Assembly (NCBI GenBank): GCA_016712225.1
Contig: JADJRL010000003.1
Location: forward strand, 2,741,501 to 2,805,500
Length of the DNA stretch: 64,000 nucleotides
Direction: 5' to 3'
Source of the DNA: Candidatus Defluviibacterium haderslevense
GTDB lineage: Bacteria; Bacteroidota; Bacteroidia; Chitinophagales; Saprospiraceae
Notes under the pieces: model-generated
The model's database searches: none
What the model was told of the DNA's origin: nothing
The model's input: the letters and a program-made list of their open reading frames with translations, nothing else
Shown here: piece after piece, positions 43,849-53,734 of the stretch
Position numbering within the stretch: position 1 is the stretch's first letter
Layout: each line of letters opens with the position of its first letter
Position numbers and translations under genes: made by a program

Positions 43849-46800
43849 TTAACGTAATAAGGTTACTTCACCCGTTCGATTTTGAGGGGTTTGGTCATCT
43901 CCCATAAATTGAATACTGTAAACATATACACCCGGCAAAACGCGATGATTGTTATACATCCCATTCCATTCAAAAACTTCACCCTTGAGTCCGTTTCTTC
44001 GCTCAAAAATCAACTCGCCCCATCGGTCATATATTTGGAAATACTGAATCGTGGTTGTAATGGGAAATTTGAAAACTGGAAAAAATAAATCATTAACCTG
44101 ATCTCCATTTGGAGAAAATGCGTTTGGAAAATATACATCTGTTTGTTCAGCAATGACCGTTATTGTAATTTGATCTTGGATTTCACAATCATTTTCATCC
44201 GTTAGGATTAATGTGTAGGTAATGGTCTGGTCCGGTGTAGAAACAGGATCGAGACAATTGGTACAATTTAAAAAGTCAGTAGGGATCCAACTGATACTTC
44301 CGGGATTAAAATTGAGTTTAGCTGTTATATCCACTGAGATTCCTTTTTTAATGGTAGTATCTTGAGGTAAACTAAGATTCAGTTGTGCTGCATTATTAAT
44401 GGTAAAATTACTGATTGCATCACAACCCATTTGATCCAAAACCCGAATACTGTGATTTCCTAGAGACAATGCAGGAACAACCATCCCTGCTTGATAGGGT
44501 AAAGCAGTACCATTGTCAATAGATATCAGCAGTGTGCCATTTCCCCCAATGATTTTGTCAATGATCAGTTGACCGGAATTAGCTCTGTTGCACAATAAAC
44601 CGTTCGTTCGGAAATCCAATACAATGTCAGGAATAAGATTTATGTTGACTTTAACAACGCTATCACATCCTGTTGCGGATGCATTAGGCAATCTTTCAGA
44701 GCCGCTCGGATGATTGGCAGAATAAAATTGATTTCCAACTCTTACACTGTCTTTAGGACAGAGGAGTGGATTATATATTCCAACGGATTCACTGTTAAAC
44801 TGTATGCGTACCAAAATGAAACTATCGCATCCGAATGTTGCCTGTTTTTTTAACTGTATCGTATCTGAGGGTTTGTTTATATCTAGCAGATTTCCATAGA
44901 AATTCAGCGTTTGATTATCACACAACACGGTATCGAATAATCCTATGGCATCAGGTAAAACGTTCAGGTTAACCTCAATGAGACTATCACATCCATTAGC
45001 AGCACCGTTTACCATTTTCAATGTTCTGGTGGTATGGCCGCTAAAAAATGGCTCACCTGGAAATCCAGGAAATGTGAGCGTATCACCTTTGCAAATATCA
45101 GCGCGATAAGTTCCTATGGCATCAGGTATAATATTAACCGACACATTGATAATGCTGTCACAACCATTATTTGCACCGTTTACCATTTTCAATGTTCCGG
45201 TAGTATGTCCGCTAAAAAATGGTTCACCTGGAAATCCGGGAAGAGTGAGTGTATCACCTCCACAAATATCAGCGCGATACGATCCTATCGCATTCGGTAT
45301 AAAATTAAGCGTCACATTAATAATGCTGTCACATCCAAAAACAGAAGCACAGGCCTCTCCATTATGGCATACAATCTGACCATTGGGCTTTCTCGCAGAA
45401 AAATATTCTTTGACAATAAACACACTATCACTGATACAGATAGTTGTATTAAAAGTACCTGTTGTATTCGGGTATTTTAAGTCTACATGTATGATACTGT
45501 CGCAGCCAGTAGTTGAAGCTCCTTTCAAGGTATCAATTCCGGAAGGATTACCTGCATTGTAGAGCTTGCCATTGAGTAAGGTATCTTCACCCGGGCATTT
45601 GGTGAGATTTAAAAAATGTTCAGCATAATCTTTGATGATTATGTTTACGTCGATGATACTATCACAAGCTCCAGAAGCTTGACCTGCCAAACGCACCCGA
45701 CCCGTAGTTGTGTTTTTATCAAAGGTCGTATTGCCAATGGTAAGGCTGCTGTTCGAGCAAATGGTTTGGGTTAAACTGCGATATCCGACCAATGTCCCTT
45801 TAAATACAACAGTACTATCACATTGATTAACATTCTTAAGTGCTGCAGAATCGATTAATTTTCCGGCATACAATTTTATTCCTGCAATGCGTAAGGTATC
45901 ATCAAAGCAAACATTCACATTTTGGGTTACTCGATTTGGTTTTAACAAAGTTAAGTTAACATGGAAGACGGAGTCGCAAATAATTATTCCATCACCTGGT
46001 ATGGTGATCGTATCACTGGTCTTTGAAGCACTATATACTCTGGATCGGAAGGTAAAAGTCTCTCCTTCACAGATAGCAGCGGTCACCGGAATGGGAGCAC
46101 TTGGCGTACAACGATAGCAATTAGAAAATTCTGAATAAACTAAGGGAACATTATTATTATTCCAAACATAGGCTGATAGACTAGCACCGACTGTAAAATT
46201 ACGGGCAAGAATCCAGTTGCCACTTGCATCTGCCAAACTGCGACCAATTTCTACACCCCCTCTGCAATCAGCAGTAGGACAATTGCGACGAGTATTTTCA
46301 TAAATACTTATTGAATCATTAGGGCGAGCCGTGCCTTTAATCAGATTGGGATTAACACTAACAATGACCGGCACGGGAGGCTTTATGGCGTCAATGAAAG
46401 GCGCTATATTAACAGGATTATTTTCATTACAATAAATTCTGTTCTTGCTATGCTTAGATCTTATAAGGTTAGAGTTTCCAAATAGTTCATAGAAATTTTG
46501 GAGATTCTCTGTTTGATTATTTTCAAGGTCAACAGAAATATTAAAAAAAGGAGGGCTGGAAATGGTTGAAAACCTTCCATTAAATCCACCAAGAATATTC
46601 GCTGCATAGTTATTGTTTATTTGAGCAGAAGCAAATAAAGAAATGGCAGTCTTAAAATTAAAAAAACGGTTTCCAGAAATGTTAATGCCATTATCATTTA
46701 TTCCTAAATTCCTGTTTGTTATGGCATTGTGAATATGAAAAATAAAAAAATTATCAGTGACCGAATATTTTCCAAAAAGGTCAAAGGCAATGCCAGTCTC

Positions 46801-47580
46801 TTGATTAGTAAAGGTATTAGCCTTACTCGTATCTAGAGCTCCAAAAATATTTTTTGAAATGTTTAAGTCTCCTCCTCGTGCATTGAGTGCCGTGCGACTA
46901 GAAACAAAAATATTGCTATCTATTACACATGGTTTTAGTGCCAGATTTTGATTCAACATTAAAGAAGAGAAGTAAGTGTTTATAGTAGATTTACCATAAT
47001 CGGAACCAAAAATATTTTTTCTGACCAATGCATTGCTGCTATTAAAAATATGGACATTTGCCAAATCTATAAAGTTTACAATGAGATTGTCATTTGTAAA
47101 TGCACAATTGTAAAGACTAAAGCGATCTGCAGATCTTCCAAAATCACCAACTCTGAGGACTTCATCTCCTGCTGTGCTATACCCGAAATTAGAAAACGTC
47201 AATCCACTAATAAAAACATCTGTACTTAAAATATTCCAAAAGGATGCTCCGGAAAAGTTTCGAAAAGCAAAATTAATAACAATACTTCCCAAAGGGCCTG
47301 GTTGGGTCTCCCCGGCTACAGTCAAAAAAGGATCCGTTACATTAGGAAAGGGCCCGTTGGGAATAATTTGGTGCGGTGCCATACCTGGAATATTAAATTC
47401 AATCCTACTGGCTACACCATCACCATTGGCAGCATGAATAGCCTCACGAAAAGAGCAGTGTCCAGTAGTACAAGAACCATCATCCGTATCATCGGCGGTA
47501 TTCACTATATAAACTTGAGCGCATAAGGATTGCATCGACATCATCCATCCCAACCATAAAATCCATCTTAAACCATTCAT
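43849..47580 (-). CDS. Large secreted CSLREA-domain protein with type B T9SS sorting domain
   Basis: The 1243-residue protein has a signal peptide (WILWLGWMMSMQSLCAQ), an N-terminal CSLREA domain (VNTADDTDDGSCTTGHCSFR EAI form, about 27-52), and a right-handed parallel beta-helix region to about 400. About ten modules of 55-60 residues follow (500-1010), each with a C..(D/E)TL... strand and a GCDS(I/V)...V element. Two of them, encoded at 45002-45172 and 45173-45343, are nearly identical. A C-terminal type B (CHU_C, gliding-associated) sorting domain ends the protein (FPNAFSPNGDQVNDLFFPVF, YDRWGELIFERRNG, GEVTLLR). It should be exported by T9SS to the surface; adhesion is a plausible role. 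Confidence 0.9.
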   Translation of the reverse strand: MNGLRWILWLGWMMSMQSLCAQVYIVNTADDTDDGSCTTGHCSFREAIHAANGDGVASRIEFNIPGMAPHQIIPNGPFPNVTDPFLTVAGETQPGPLGSIVINFAFRNFSGASFWNILSTDVFISGLTFSNFGYSTAGDEVLRVGDFGRSADRFSLYNCAFTNDNLIVNFIDLANVHIFNSSNALVRKNIFGSDYGKSTINTYFSSLMLNQNLALKPCVIDSNIFVSSRTALNARGGDLNISKNIFGALDTSKANTFTNQETGIAFDLFGKYSVTDNFFIFHIHNAITNRNLGINDNGINISGNRFFNFKTAISLFASAQINNNYAANILGGFNGRFSTISSPPFFNISVDLENNQTENLQNFYELFGNSNLIRSKHSKNRIYCNENNPVNIAPFIDAIKPPVPVIVSVNPNLIKGTARPNDSISIYENTRRNCPTADCRGGVEIGRSLADASGNWILARNFTVGASLSAYVWNNNNVPLVYSEFSNCYRCTPSAPIPVTAAICEGETFTFRSRVYSASKTSDTITIPGDGIIICDSVFHVNLTLLKPNRVTQNVNVCFDDTLRIAGIKLYAGKLIDSAALKNVNQCDSTVVFKGTLVGYRSLTQTICSNSSLTIGNTTFDKNTTTGRVRLAGQASGACDSIIDVNIIIKDYAEHFLNLTKCPGEDTLLNGKLYNAGNPSGIDTLKGASTTGCDSIIHVDLKYPNTTGTFNTTICISDSVFIVKEYFSARKPNGQIVCHNGEACASVFGCDSIINVTLNFIPNAIGSYRADICGGDTLTLPGFPGEPFFSGHTTGTLKMVNGANNGCDSIINVSVNIIPDAIGTYRADICKGDTLTFPGFPGEPFFSGHTTRTLKMVNGAANGCDSLIEVNLNVLPDAIGLFDTVLCDNQTLNFYGNLLDINKPSDTIQLKKQATFGCDSFILVRIQFNSESVGIYNPLLCPKDSVRVGNQFYSANHPSGSERLPNASATGCDSVVKVNINLIPDIVLDFRTNGLLCNRANSGQLIIDKIIGGNGTLLISIDNGTALPYQAGMVVPALSLGNHSIRVLDQMGCDAISNFTINNAAQLNLSLPQDTTIKKGISVDITAKLNFNPGSISWIPTDFLNCTNCLDPVSTPDQTITYTLILTDENDCEIQDQITITVIAEQTDVYFPNAFSPNGDQVNDLFFPVFKFPITTTIQYFQIYDRWGELIFERRNGLKGEVFEWNGMYNNHRVLPGVYVYSIQFMGDDQTPQNRTGEVTLLR
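45002..45343 (-). repeat. Tandem 171-bp (57-codon) duplication inside the CSLREA gene
   Basis: The segment starting at 45002 is repeated from 45173 with a period of 171 bp and only scattered differences. Each unit encodes one module with LPGFPGEPFFSGHTT and NGCDS.I. The unit keeps the reading frame. Confidence 0.85.
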
Positions 47581-47819
47581 AATTTTCTAATTCGATGCAA
47601 AAAGACAAAATTTTTGTCAAATAAAATCAAGCTAATTCTTGAATTTACTATAATAAGATAACAAATATATGGATTTTGTTGCCTTCCTTTAATCTGATTC
47701 GTTCATTTGGTTATAGGAATATTAGCTCCACAGATCACTTAAAAAAACGTCTTACCATATAAACGACGTATTACTCTGTATTCCGAAATTAAATCAAGTT
47801 CTAGCCTAAAAAACATTGA

Positions 47820-48005
47820 TGCTCGAAGTCTCCGACTTAGGATGCTCATTTATTTAACATAAAACGATCCACGAAGACTATGAATTCGATGCTTGAGTAA
47901 AAAAATGTATGAGACATCGAAGTTGAAAACAGCAACGATTATTGCCTTCGATGCTTAAGTCCCCTTCTTAATGCGATCGACGAAGTCCCTTACTTCGATT
48001 CAAAT
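47820..48005. repeat. Cluster of degenerate family B REP-like hairpins
   Basis: Four degraded units are visible: CTCGAAGTCTCCGACTTAGG (47823), CCACGAAGACTATGAATTCG (47869), CATCGAAGTTGAAAACAGC (47915) and CGACGAAGTCCCTTACTTCG (47978). They alternate the two hairpin types of family B (GAAGTC/GACTTC and AGTT/AACT). Confidence 0.6.
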
Positions 48006-48104
48006 GGACTAAAAAATTTATTTGTGTAGTCATTTTAGGATTTATTGATTAACCTGTATAGCTATTTTAGGACAAGACAAGAATCTGATTCATGGTGGAT
48101 AAGC

Positions 48105-48148
48105 CGTGGATAATTCGTGGATCATTCGTGAACAATTCGTGAAAGATT
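48105..48148. repeat. 11-bp tandem repeat (CGTGGATAATT type)
   Basis: There are four contiguous units: CGTGGATAATT, CGTGGATCATT, CGTGAACAATT and CGTGAAAGATT. A partial unit precedes them. No gene overlaps. Confidence 0.8.
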
Positions 48149-48548
48149 GTACTGATAGTGTATTTTACCAATATCAGACTTTAAGGCTTATGAACTTAAA
48201 ACAAAACGATCGTTGAATTCCTTGACTTCGATGTTCATTTACACTTGTTGAACCAATAACATAGTTCTAATTCTCAGGACACATTTCCATTTTATAAATT
48301 AGGGTATCGAATATTATTAGCTTGGTAGATATTTGGAAAGACAAGAAGGGAGACATGTAGAGCGATTAATGCATATACTTATGAACCTGAAATGATAGTC
48401 CATTTAGCTTGACTTAATGACAGATTCATCAAGCACGAATAGGGTGTATCTTGAAACAGAATATTGTTATTAGAGCAAATTAAGTTGGCACCTATCCTAT
48501 GCCATTAACAATTGTTGCTTAATCAAGGAATCGGTAATGGTTTAATGC

Positions 48549-49103
48549 TTAATTCCACCAATTGCGAATGTCAGTGCCATCAAAAATATGATCATCATGA
48601 CCCTCATTTTCATTCAGATATTTTTGCAAAATAGGAGAACCTTGAATGATGCTCCATAATTCAATCCATGCATCTTGTTGAATTTTATTTTCAAGTTTCA
48701 TGATTTCATGATTATCTGCTTCTTCTTGCTCACTTAAGGAATTTAGCATTACGCCAAGGGATTTTTTTAAATCAAATGATATGTGGGTATATTTTTTATT
48801 CAATTCTTTTTCCGCCAGTTCCTTGAATTGATCTTCACAGAAGTAGTTAAGAATTTCTATGACCCGATCCATTTGGTTTAGAATTAAGTCACCATGGACA
48901 TGTATTTCTGAATAATAGGCATTCGTAATTCTCAAATCAATGAGCGATCTTTTGAACAACATAAGACTTGGTATGTAGTCAAAATTATTATACTGCCAGA
49001 GTTCTTTTCGAAAAAAATATATATTTCGAAAAAAATATGGAATCTGGTATCGAATCAAATGCCAAATCTTAGATAGGGATCTATGGAGGAAATGATAGTT
49101 CAT
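48549..49103 (-). CDS. Hypothetical protein, helical, possibly phage-derived
   Basis: The 184-residue protein has no signal peptide. The first half holds an aromatic basic segment (FFRNIYFFRKELWQYNNFDY) followed by LFKRSLIDLRI and a helical stretch with LNQMDRVIEILNYF, and the acidic tail ends HIFDGTDIRNWWN. This organisation (FRKELW, then a D-Y pair, then a long helix) resembles small uncharacterised proteins in phage and genomic-island contexts; I cannot name a family. Standing alone between two gene-poor stretches fits an accessory gene. Confidence 0.5.
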   Translation of the reverse strand: MNYHFLHRSLSKIWHLIRYQIPYFFRNIYFFRKELWQYNNFDYIPSLMLFKRSLIDLRITNAYYSEIHVHGDLILNQMDRVIEILNYFCEDQFKELAEKELNKKYTHISFDLKKSLGVMLNSLSEQEEADNHEIMKLENKIQQDAWIELWSIIQGSPILQKYLNENEGHDDHIFDGTDIRNWWN

Positions 49104-49643
49104 AGTGTTTGTATGATTTAATTAAAGGTAATACTAATTTTTTAAACTCATGAGGGCTTATTATTTATAAAATTTATAATTGAAGTTAATAAATGGGGAT
49201 TTTTCCCCTGTTTTGATGATACAAAATTAAAATAGTTTTGCTGATTCTGAATTGGCTTGTAAAGGGAGACTTGAAAGTAAACCATTTATTAACTTTTTTA
49301 TAGGATAGGGTTCATGATTTAAGAAGTTGATTTATACATTCTTACAAATGTTATAAAGATAAATATTGCATTACGTTTTAAAGTATATCTAAATAACATT
49401 AGTTTCACTTTTAATCTAATAACACTTAATGACTTGGGCTTTTTGTATTAGTTATGGATTTTTAATTTAAACTAGAAAAAATGAATCATTGATATTATTA
49501 AATCCATGATGGAGTGGCATTAATACAGTATGAAAAAAAAGCAAAGTGATCTTACCCCTAATACAAGAGTACTTACATTGGTTAAGTTATTATCCGACCG
49601 ACATTGGAACAAGCACTGTTGTAACGAAAAGTAATTGAATTGA

Positions 49644-49739
49644 TAGATTATCGATCCACATAGGAATTGAAACGCTCTTTTGACCTACTTCATTCAAAAA
49701 TTCTACAGACTTTTAATCGATCATGTTAAAATTAAAAAA
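49644..49739. CRISPR. Degenerate CRISPR remnant, two repeats and one 36-nt spacer
   Basis: The first repeat-like sequence (49644-49673) agrees with the repeat of the array at 53894 in 22 of 30 positions, mostly in its 3' part (ATCGATCCACAT and GAATTGAAAC). A 36-nt interval (49674-49709) follows. The next 30 nt (49710-49739) begin CTTTTAATCGATCA, sharing the 5' part of the repeat and 18 of 30 positions ungapped. The 30-36-30 spacing equals that of the better array 4.2 kb to the right. No cas gene is near. Confidence 0.55.
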
Positions 49740-49901
49740 TTGAATAAACTATTTTTTATGGCTTCCTTAAATGGTAAAATAGTTCAACAGTTTAATTTAA
49801 AAGCTATTAACAAAATAGATATCAGCAACTTTCATGCTGGTGTATACGTTATTCATATTCAAGATCATCCACAGATTGTGACAAGGGTGATTATAGAATA
49901 G
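49740..49901 (+). pseudogene. Fragment of a T9SS type A sorting domain
   Basis: The frame encodes LNKLFFMASLNGKIVQQFNL followed by NKIDISNFHAGVYVIHIQDH and a basic end (VTRVIIE). This matches the second half of a type A sorting domain (...G..V..f.....i.is.f..GvYvi.i), but no upstream exported protein exists; the preceding bases are CRISPR-like. It ends two bases before the next gene. Confidence 0.65.
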
Positions 49902-49903
49902 TT

Positions 49904-51409
49904 ATGTGCATTAAGAAATTCATATTAATCATAATGGTTTTTGGACTTGTGTATCATTCACAAGCCCAAAAACATTATGATTACAATTGGGCCTTTGGTT
50001 ATGGTACAGGAATATATAACGATACGAATTATTTCGGTGGAGCAATAATGAGTTTTAATGATAATATTATTCATTTCTATCCTCAAGATAGATCGTTTGA
50101 TATTAGATTCCAATCTAACACCTATTCCAATAAATTTGGTGAATTTATGTATCTATCTAATGGTTGTAGTCTTACTGATAAATACGCAAATAATTTAAAA
50201 GGGGCTGATACCATTGGATTTAGTAGAGTTTGGTCAATTAATTGTCCTAACAGTAATAATGTGGTTCAAGCAGGCTTATTTATTCCTACGGATGATTCTA
50301 CTATAAATTACATTTATCTAGTTGTTGATACAATAGGACTTAAGATAAAATATAAATACTTATTGAGTGCAAAAATTTATATACCAACAGATTCTTTAAT
50401 TTATAAAGATAGATTAATTATTCAAGATACACTTTATCATGGATTACATGCAATATCAGCAATCGATGCTAATAAGTGGTGGATCATCTGCCCCCAATAC
50501 AATGTTAATAAATTTTGGACTTTTCTTTATTCATCAGAGGGAGTTATTCAAAAAATCGAAAACAATATAGGAATTATTAATGATTCATTATCATCAGGTG
50601 CCGGACAAGGATATTTTTCACCGGACGGCAGACATTATGCTTTATATAGTCCATATGGTGGGATGCAGGTTTTTAACTTTAATCGATTGAATGGACAATT
50701 AAGTAACTTTCGATTTTACAATATTAAATATCCGTACAATGTGGGAGTAGGACTTTCTTTTTCTCCGGATTCTAGATTTGTGTATGTGTGTAATCCTACA
50801 GAGGTATTACAAATAGATCTTCATGAATCAGATAGTACAAAAGCCATTGACACTGTTGGTGTGTTTGATAATTTCTTTGAACCCTATCCTACCACCTATT
50901 TACAAATGGCATTGGGACCTGATTGCAGAATCTATATCAGTACATATGGTGGTAATAGATACCTGCACGTGATCATGTATCCAAATAATAAGGGGAAGGC
51001 GTGTCAGCTCATCAACAGAGGCTTAAAATTACCATCCCGTAATTCATTCGCCATTCCAAATAACCCTCACTATAGAGTAGATGATCCTTATCCTTGTGAT
51101 AGTACCATCGCCATTCACCTCAATGTTGGAACTCAAGACCAAGAAGAAGGTGTCTATAGATCCAATGATCTTATGATATATCCCATCCCTGCTGAAGACC
51201 TGTTACATTTGCAAATCCTTAGAGATCATTCTTCTGAATCTGAGGTGTTCATTTATGATATTCAAGGTAGAATGGTTTTACACCAATGCTATTTATCACT
51301 TAATGATGAACAAACAATAGATGTTGGCAGACTATATTCAGGAATTTATTTTATTATAGTGCGTGATCGGACCGGGAAGCGATGGATGGAAAGGTTTGTA
51401 AAGAGATGA
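49904..51409 (+). CDS. Secreted T9SS type A protein, paralogue 1 of 3
   Basis: The 501-residue protein has a signal peptide (FILIIMVFGLVYHSQAQ) almost the same as that of the next gene. The body begins YNWAFGYGTGIYNDTNYFGG and contains beta-propeller-like blades (YFSPDGRHYALYSPYGGMQV, LSFSPDSRFVYVCNPTEVLQ, MALGPDCRIYISTYGGNRYL); the SPDSRF and GPDGRIY motifs recur in its paralogues. There is no PKD domain. The last 80 residues (LMIYPIPAEDLLHLQILRD to WMERFVKR) form a sorting domain in which the usual PNP is PIP. Function unknown; it is the first of two tandem paralogues. Confidence 0.82.
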   Translation: MCIKKFILIIMVFGLVYHSQAQKHYDYNWAFGYGTGIYNDTNYFGGAIMSFNDNIIHFYPQDRSFDIRFQSNTYSNKFGEFMYLSNGCSLTDKYANNLKGADTIGFSRVWSINCPNSNNVVQAGLFIPTDDSTINYIYLVVDTIGLKIKYKYLLSAKIYIPTDSLIYKDRLIIQDTLYHGLHAISAIDANKWWIICPQYNVNKFWTFLYSSEGVIQKIENNIGIINDSLSSGAGQGYFSPDGRHYALYSPYGGMQVFNFNRLNGQLSNFRFYNIKYPYNVGVGLSFSPDSRFVYVCNPTEVLQIDLHESDSTKAIDTVGVFDNFFEPYPTTYLQMALGPDCRIYISTYGGNRYLHVIMYPNNKGKACQLINRGLKLPSRNSFAIPNNPHYRVDDPYPCDSTIAIHLNVGTQDQEEGVYRSNDLMIYPIPAEDLLHLQILRDHSSESEVFIYDIQGRMVLHQCYLSLNDEQTIDVGRLYSGIYFIIVRDRTGKRWMERFVKR

Positions 51410-51517
51410 TGTTATTGTTATCAGAATAACCGTATATTTATCCAGATTTATCATGATTGTTGTTAGTAGAAGATTAGTATCAGTCAAAAATGATGCAAGA
51501 GTTTTGATTAAATAATT

Positions 51518-53281
51518 ATGCGCTTAAAGAAATTCATATTAATCTTAATGGTTTTTGGGCTTGCGTATCATTCACAAGCCCAAAAACATGATTACACTTG
51601 GTTGCTCGGGTATGATAATGGTGTAAGTTCAGCTGGTGACACTTTTGGCATTTCCAGAATGGATTTTAACACTCCAAGTCTGAATCCTAAGATATTCTTA
51701 GATACTACTTTATATATGGACTTCGATGGGGCAAGTTCATGTATGTCAGATAGAAATGGTAAATTTATTTTTGCTACGAATAGTGTTAAAATCATTGATG
51801 CTACTGGAAAGACCATGATCAATGGATACGATATTGATCCAGACGGAAGTAATTTTGCTTCGATTTATCCTCAAACTAGCGTATCAATACCTTTAAATTC
51901 TGATACCAATAAGTATATGATTTTACATGAATCAATTATTTTAGCGAAGGGCTCAGGAGCTGGAAAGCCACTATTGTCAAGAATTGTTAATTTGAATATT
52001 CCAAACAGTTTAGGAATTGCCGATAAAAAATCTAAAATATTTTATAACGATACAATTCAACCTCTTGTTATGAGTCCTGTCCGTCATGCCAATGGTAGAG
52101 ATTGGTGGCTTGCGAAACCTGGATTAATAGAAAATTATATTTATACTTTTTTAATTCGTGATACCAATATTTTATTATATGAAAAGCAAAGAATAGATAC
52201 TGCATTGTACCATAGTTATTCACAAGGTTGTTTTTCGACTAATGGAAAATTCTATGCTAAAGTTACAACTGGTCAAGATAGCGTCGGAACCATAATCGAT
52301 CTATTACAATTTGATCGATGTTCTGGTAAATTTACCTATCTCAAAAAATATGAAATCCCCAATTCAGCTCTTGCACTCGGTGGATGTTTTTCACCAAATT
52401 CACGATTTCTATATGTATCTGGTAGATATTCATTATATCAAATAGATCTATTTAGCAAAGAAAAGGAAATTATTAAAATTGACACCGTAGATTCATTTAT
52501 TGAAATATTGGGGGGAGGTTTTACAGGTTATGTATTATTTGGTCCAATGGAGCGTGGCCCGGATGGTCGGATATATAATGTTTCCGGGACCTTCAGAAGA
52601 ATGATCAATGTTATTGATAAACCCAATCTATTAGGTAAAGCATGTATAGTAAAAAAACATTCGATCCGTCTATCAGGGTTGCAAGAAACCATCCCCAATC
52701 ATCCAAATTACCGTCTTGGACCAATTGACGGATCACCTTGTGATACCCTTGGCATTAATAACATTCCTGTTGCTGAATTCCGTTATGATCAGGACACGAG
52801 TGAATACAAGAAGATAGAATTCACCAACCTCAGTTGGTATGAACCAGATGAATACTGGTGGGACTGGGGCGATGGAAGGGCTATGTATTATACTACAGTA
52901 TGGGATTCATCGATTATTCACACTTATGCCAAAGATGGCGTCTATCAAGTTTGTCTTCGTGCTAAGAATATAAATGGAGAGCATATCGTCTGTAAAGAAA
53001 TTAAATTAGGGACTACAGGAATAAATTCCCATGATTCCAATATTGATATTCAGATGCATCCTAATCCTGCTCACGATCTTATAATAATCAATGTAGAGGA
53101 TTACCTTCCTTCAAAAATGCTTATGACAATCTATGACATACAAGGCAAACAATTGCTTCACAAGAGATTGTATCAGGGAAGTAATGTGATTGACTTGGAG
53201 GATATGAATGCTGGGGTTTACATTGTGGAGATTAAGGAGCGAGGGATTATGTTGAGGAGTGAGAAGTTGGTGAAGCTGTAG
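51518..53281 (+). CDS. Secreted PKD-domain protein with T9SS type A sorting domain, paralogue 2 of 3
   Basis: The 587-residue protein has a signal peptide (FILILMVFGLAYHSQAQ). The body opens with YTWLLGYDNGVSSAGDTFGI and shows blades with FSPNSRFLYVSG and MERGPDGRIYNVSG. A PKD domain lies at about 420-495 (FTNLSWYEPDEYWWDWGDGR, IHTYAKDGVYQVCLRAKN) and a sorting domain at the end (IQMHPNPAHDLIIINVEDYL to LRSEKLVKL). It shares nearly identical 5' and 3' parts with the frameshifted paralogue at 58220, while the middle (about residues 110-250) is diverged. Probably surface-exposed; ligand unknown. Confidence 0.88.
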   Translation: MRLKKFILILMVFGLAYHSQAQKHDYTWLLGYDNGVSSAGDTFGISRMDFNTPSLNPKIFLDTTLYMDFDGASSCMSDRNGKFIFATNSVKIIDATGKTMINGYDIDPDGSNFASIYPQTSVSIPLNSDTNKYMILHESIILAKGSGAGKPLLSRIVNLNIPNSLGIADKKSKIFYNDTIQPLVMSPVRHANGRDWWLAKPGLIENYIYTFLIRDTNILLYEKQRIDTALYHSYSQGCFSTNGKFYAKVTTGQDSVGTIIDLLQFDRCSGKFTYLKKYEIPNSALALGGCFSPNSRFLYVSGRYSLYQIDLFSKEKEIIKIDTVDSFIEILGGGFTGYVLFGPMERGPDGRIYNVSGTFRRMINVIDKPNLLGKACIVKKHSIRLSGLQETIPNHPNYRLGPIDGSPCDTLGINNIPVAEFRYDQDTSEYKKIEFTNLSWYEPDEYWWDWGDGRAMYYTTVWDSSIIHTYAKDGVYQVCLRAKNINGEHIVCKEIKLGTTGINSHDSNIDIQMHPNPAHDLIIINVEDYLPSKMLMTIYDIQGKQLLHKRLYQGSNVIDLEDMNAGVYIVEIKERGIMLRSEKLVKL

Positions 53282-53366
53282 TGTCAAAATCATGTCTGGC
53301 AGCGGTCTGATGGAAATTTAGTATAATTATTTTTATTGTTATTTCATCCTAAAATGTATTAGTGCC

Positions 53367-53722
53367 TCATATATTTTTTTTCATTTTTTTAATATCGTTT
53401 TCAATTTCTTTTAAGCTTTGTTCAATTTGTTGATTTCGCTCGCCTTCTTTAAACTTTTGATATTCTTCAGTTGATTTGTCTAAAGCCATTTGATGACTTA
53501 TTTTACCGGCATGTGTTAGCAATTCTCTTCCGTTTAGTTGCAAAATACGATCGAGTCGTTCTATCCAATCTTGCATATACATGGGAGTTTGTTGCTGTGC
53601 CATGGTTTCGGCAAATGCCAAATATTGCTCAACCAACAAGCCTAATAATTGTATTTCATCTTCGTTTAAATAATTTTTAGCAATGCTAACATCTATTTTT
53701 TGAATAGCGGTTAATTGTTTTT
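53367..53722 (-). pseudogene. Truncated RhuM-family gene (C-terminal fragment)
   Basis: The reverse strand encodes about 118 residues that match the C-terminal end of the RhuM protein at 60060-61073 almost exactly (VEQYLAFAETMAQQQTPMYM, QDWIERLDRILQLNGRELLT, KFKEGERNQQIEQSLKEIEN). Homology stops at about 53722, where the full-length gene continues but this copy runs into a REP-like hairpin (53735). No start and no DNA-binding N-terminus remain. It is a duplicated and deleted copy. Confidence 0.88.
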
Positions 53723-53734
53723 AATATACGATTG

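Larger units (their letters stand above)
47581..48548. other. Gene-poor region with several degenerate REP-like hairpins
   Basis: No gene is supported in 968 bases. Degenerate family B hairpins are spread over about 47820-48005 and 48205-48235, and an 11-bp tandem repeat lies at 48105-48148. Confidence 0.65.
49104..49903. other. Gene-poor region with CRISPR and sorting-domain remnants
   Basis: This 800-base stretch contains a highly degraded two-repeat CRISPR remnant (49644-49739) and, directly after it, a fragment of a T9SS sorting domain (about 49740-49901). The part before 49640 shows nothing I can support. Confidence 0.6.

Noticed and set aside
45034..45480. Forward-strand frame of 148 residues
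   Set aside because: It lies antisense inside the CSLREA gene and arises from the near-identical module repeats; it has no recognisable protein features.
48549..49103. Prophage region around the hypothetical gene
   Set aside because: Only one possibly phage-like gene is present; no integrase, capsid, portal or terminase is seen.
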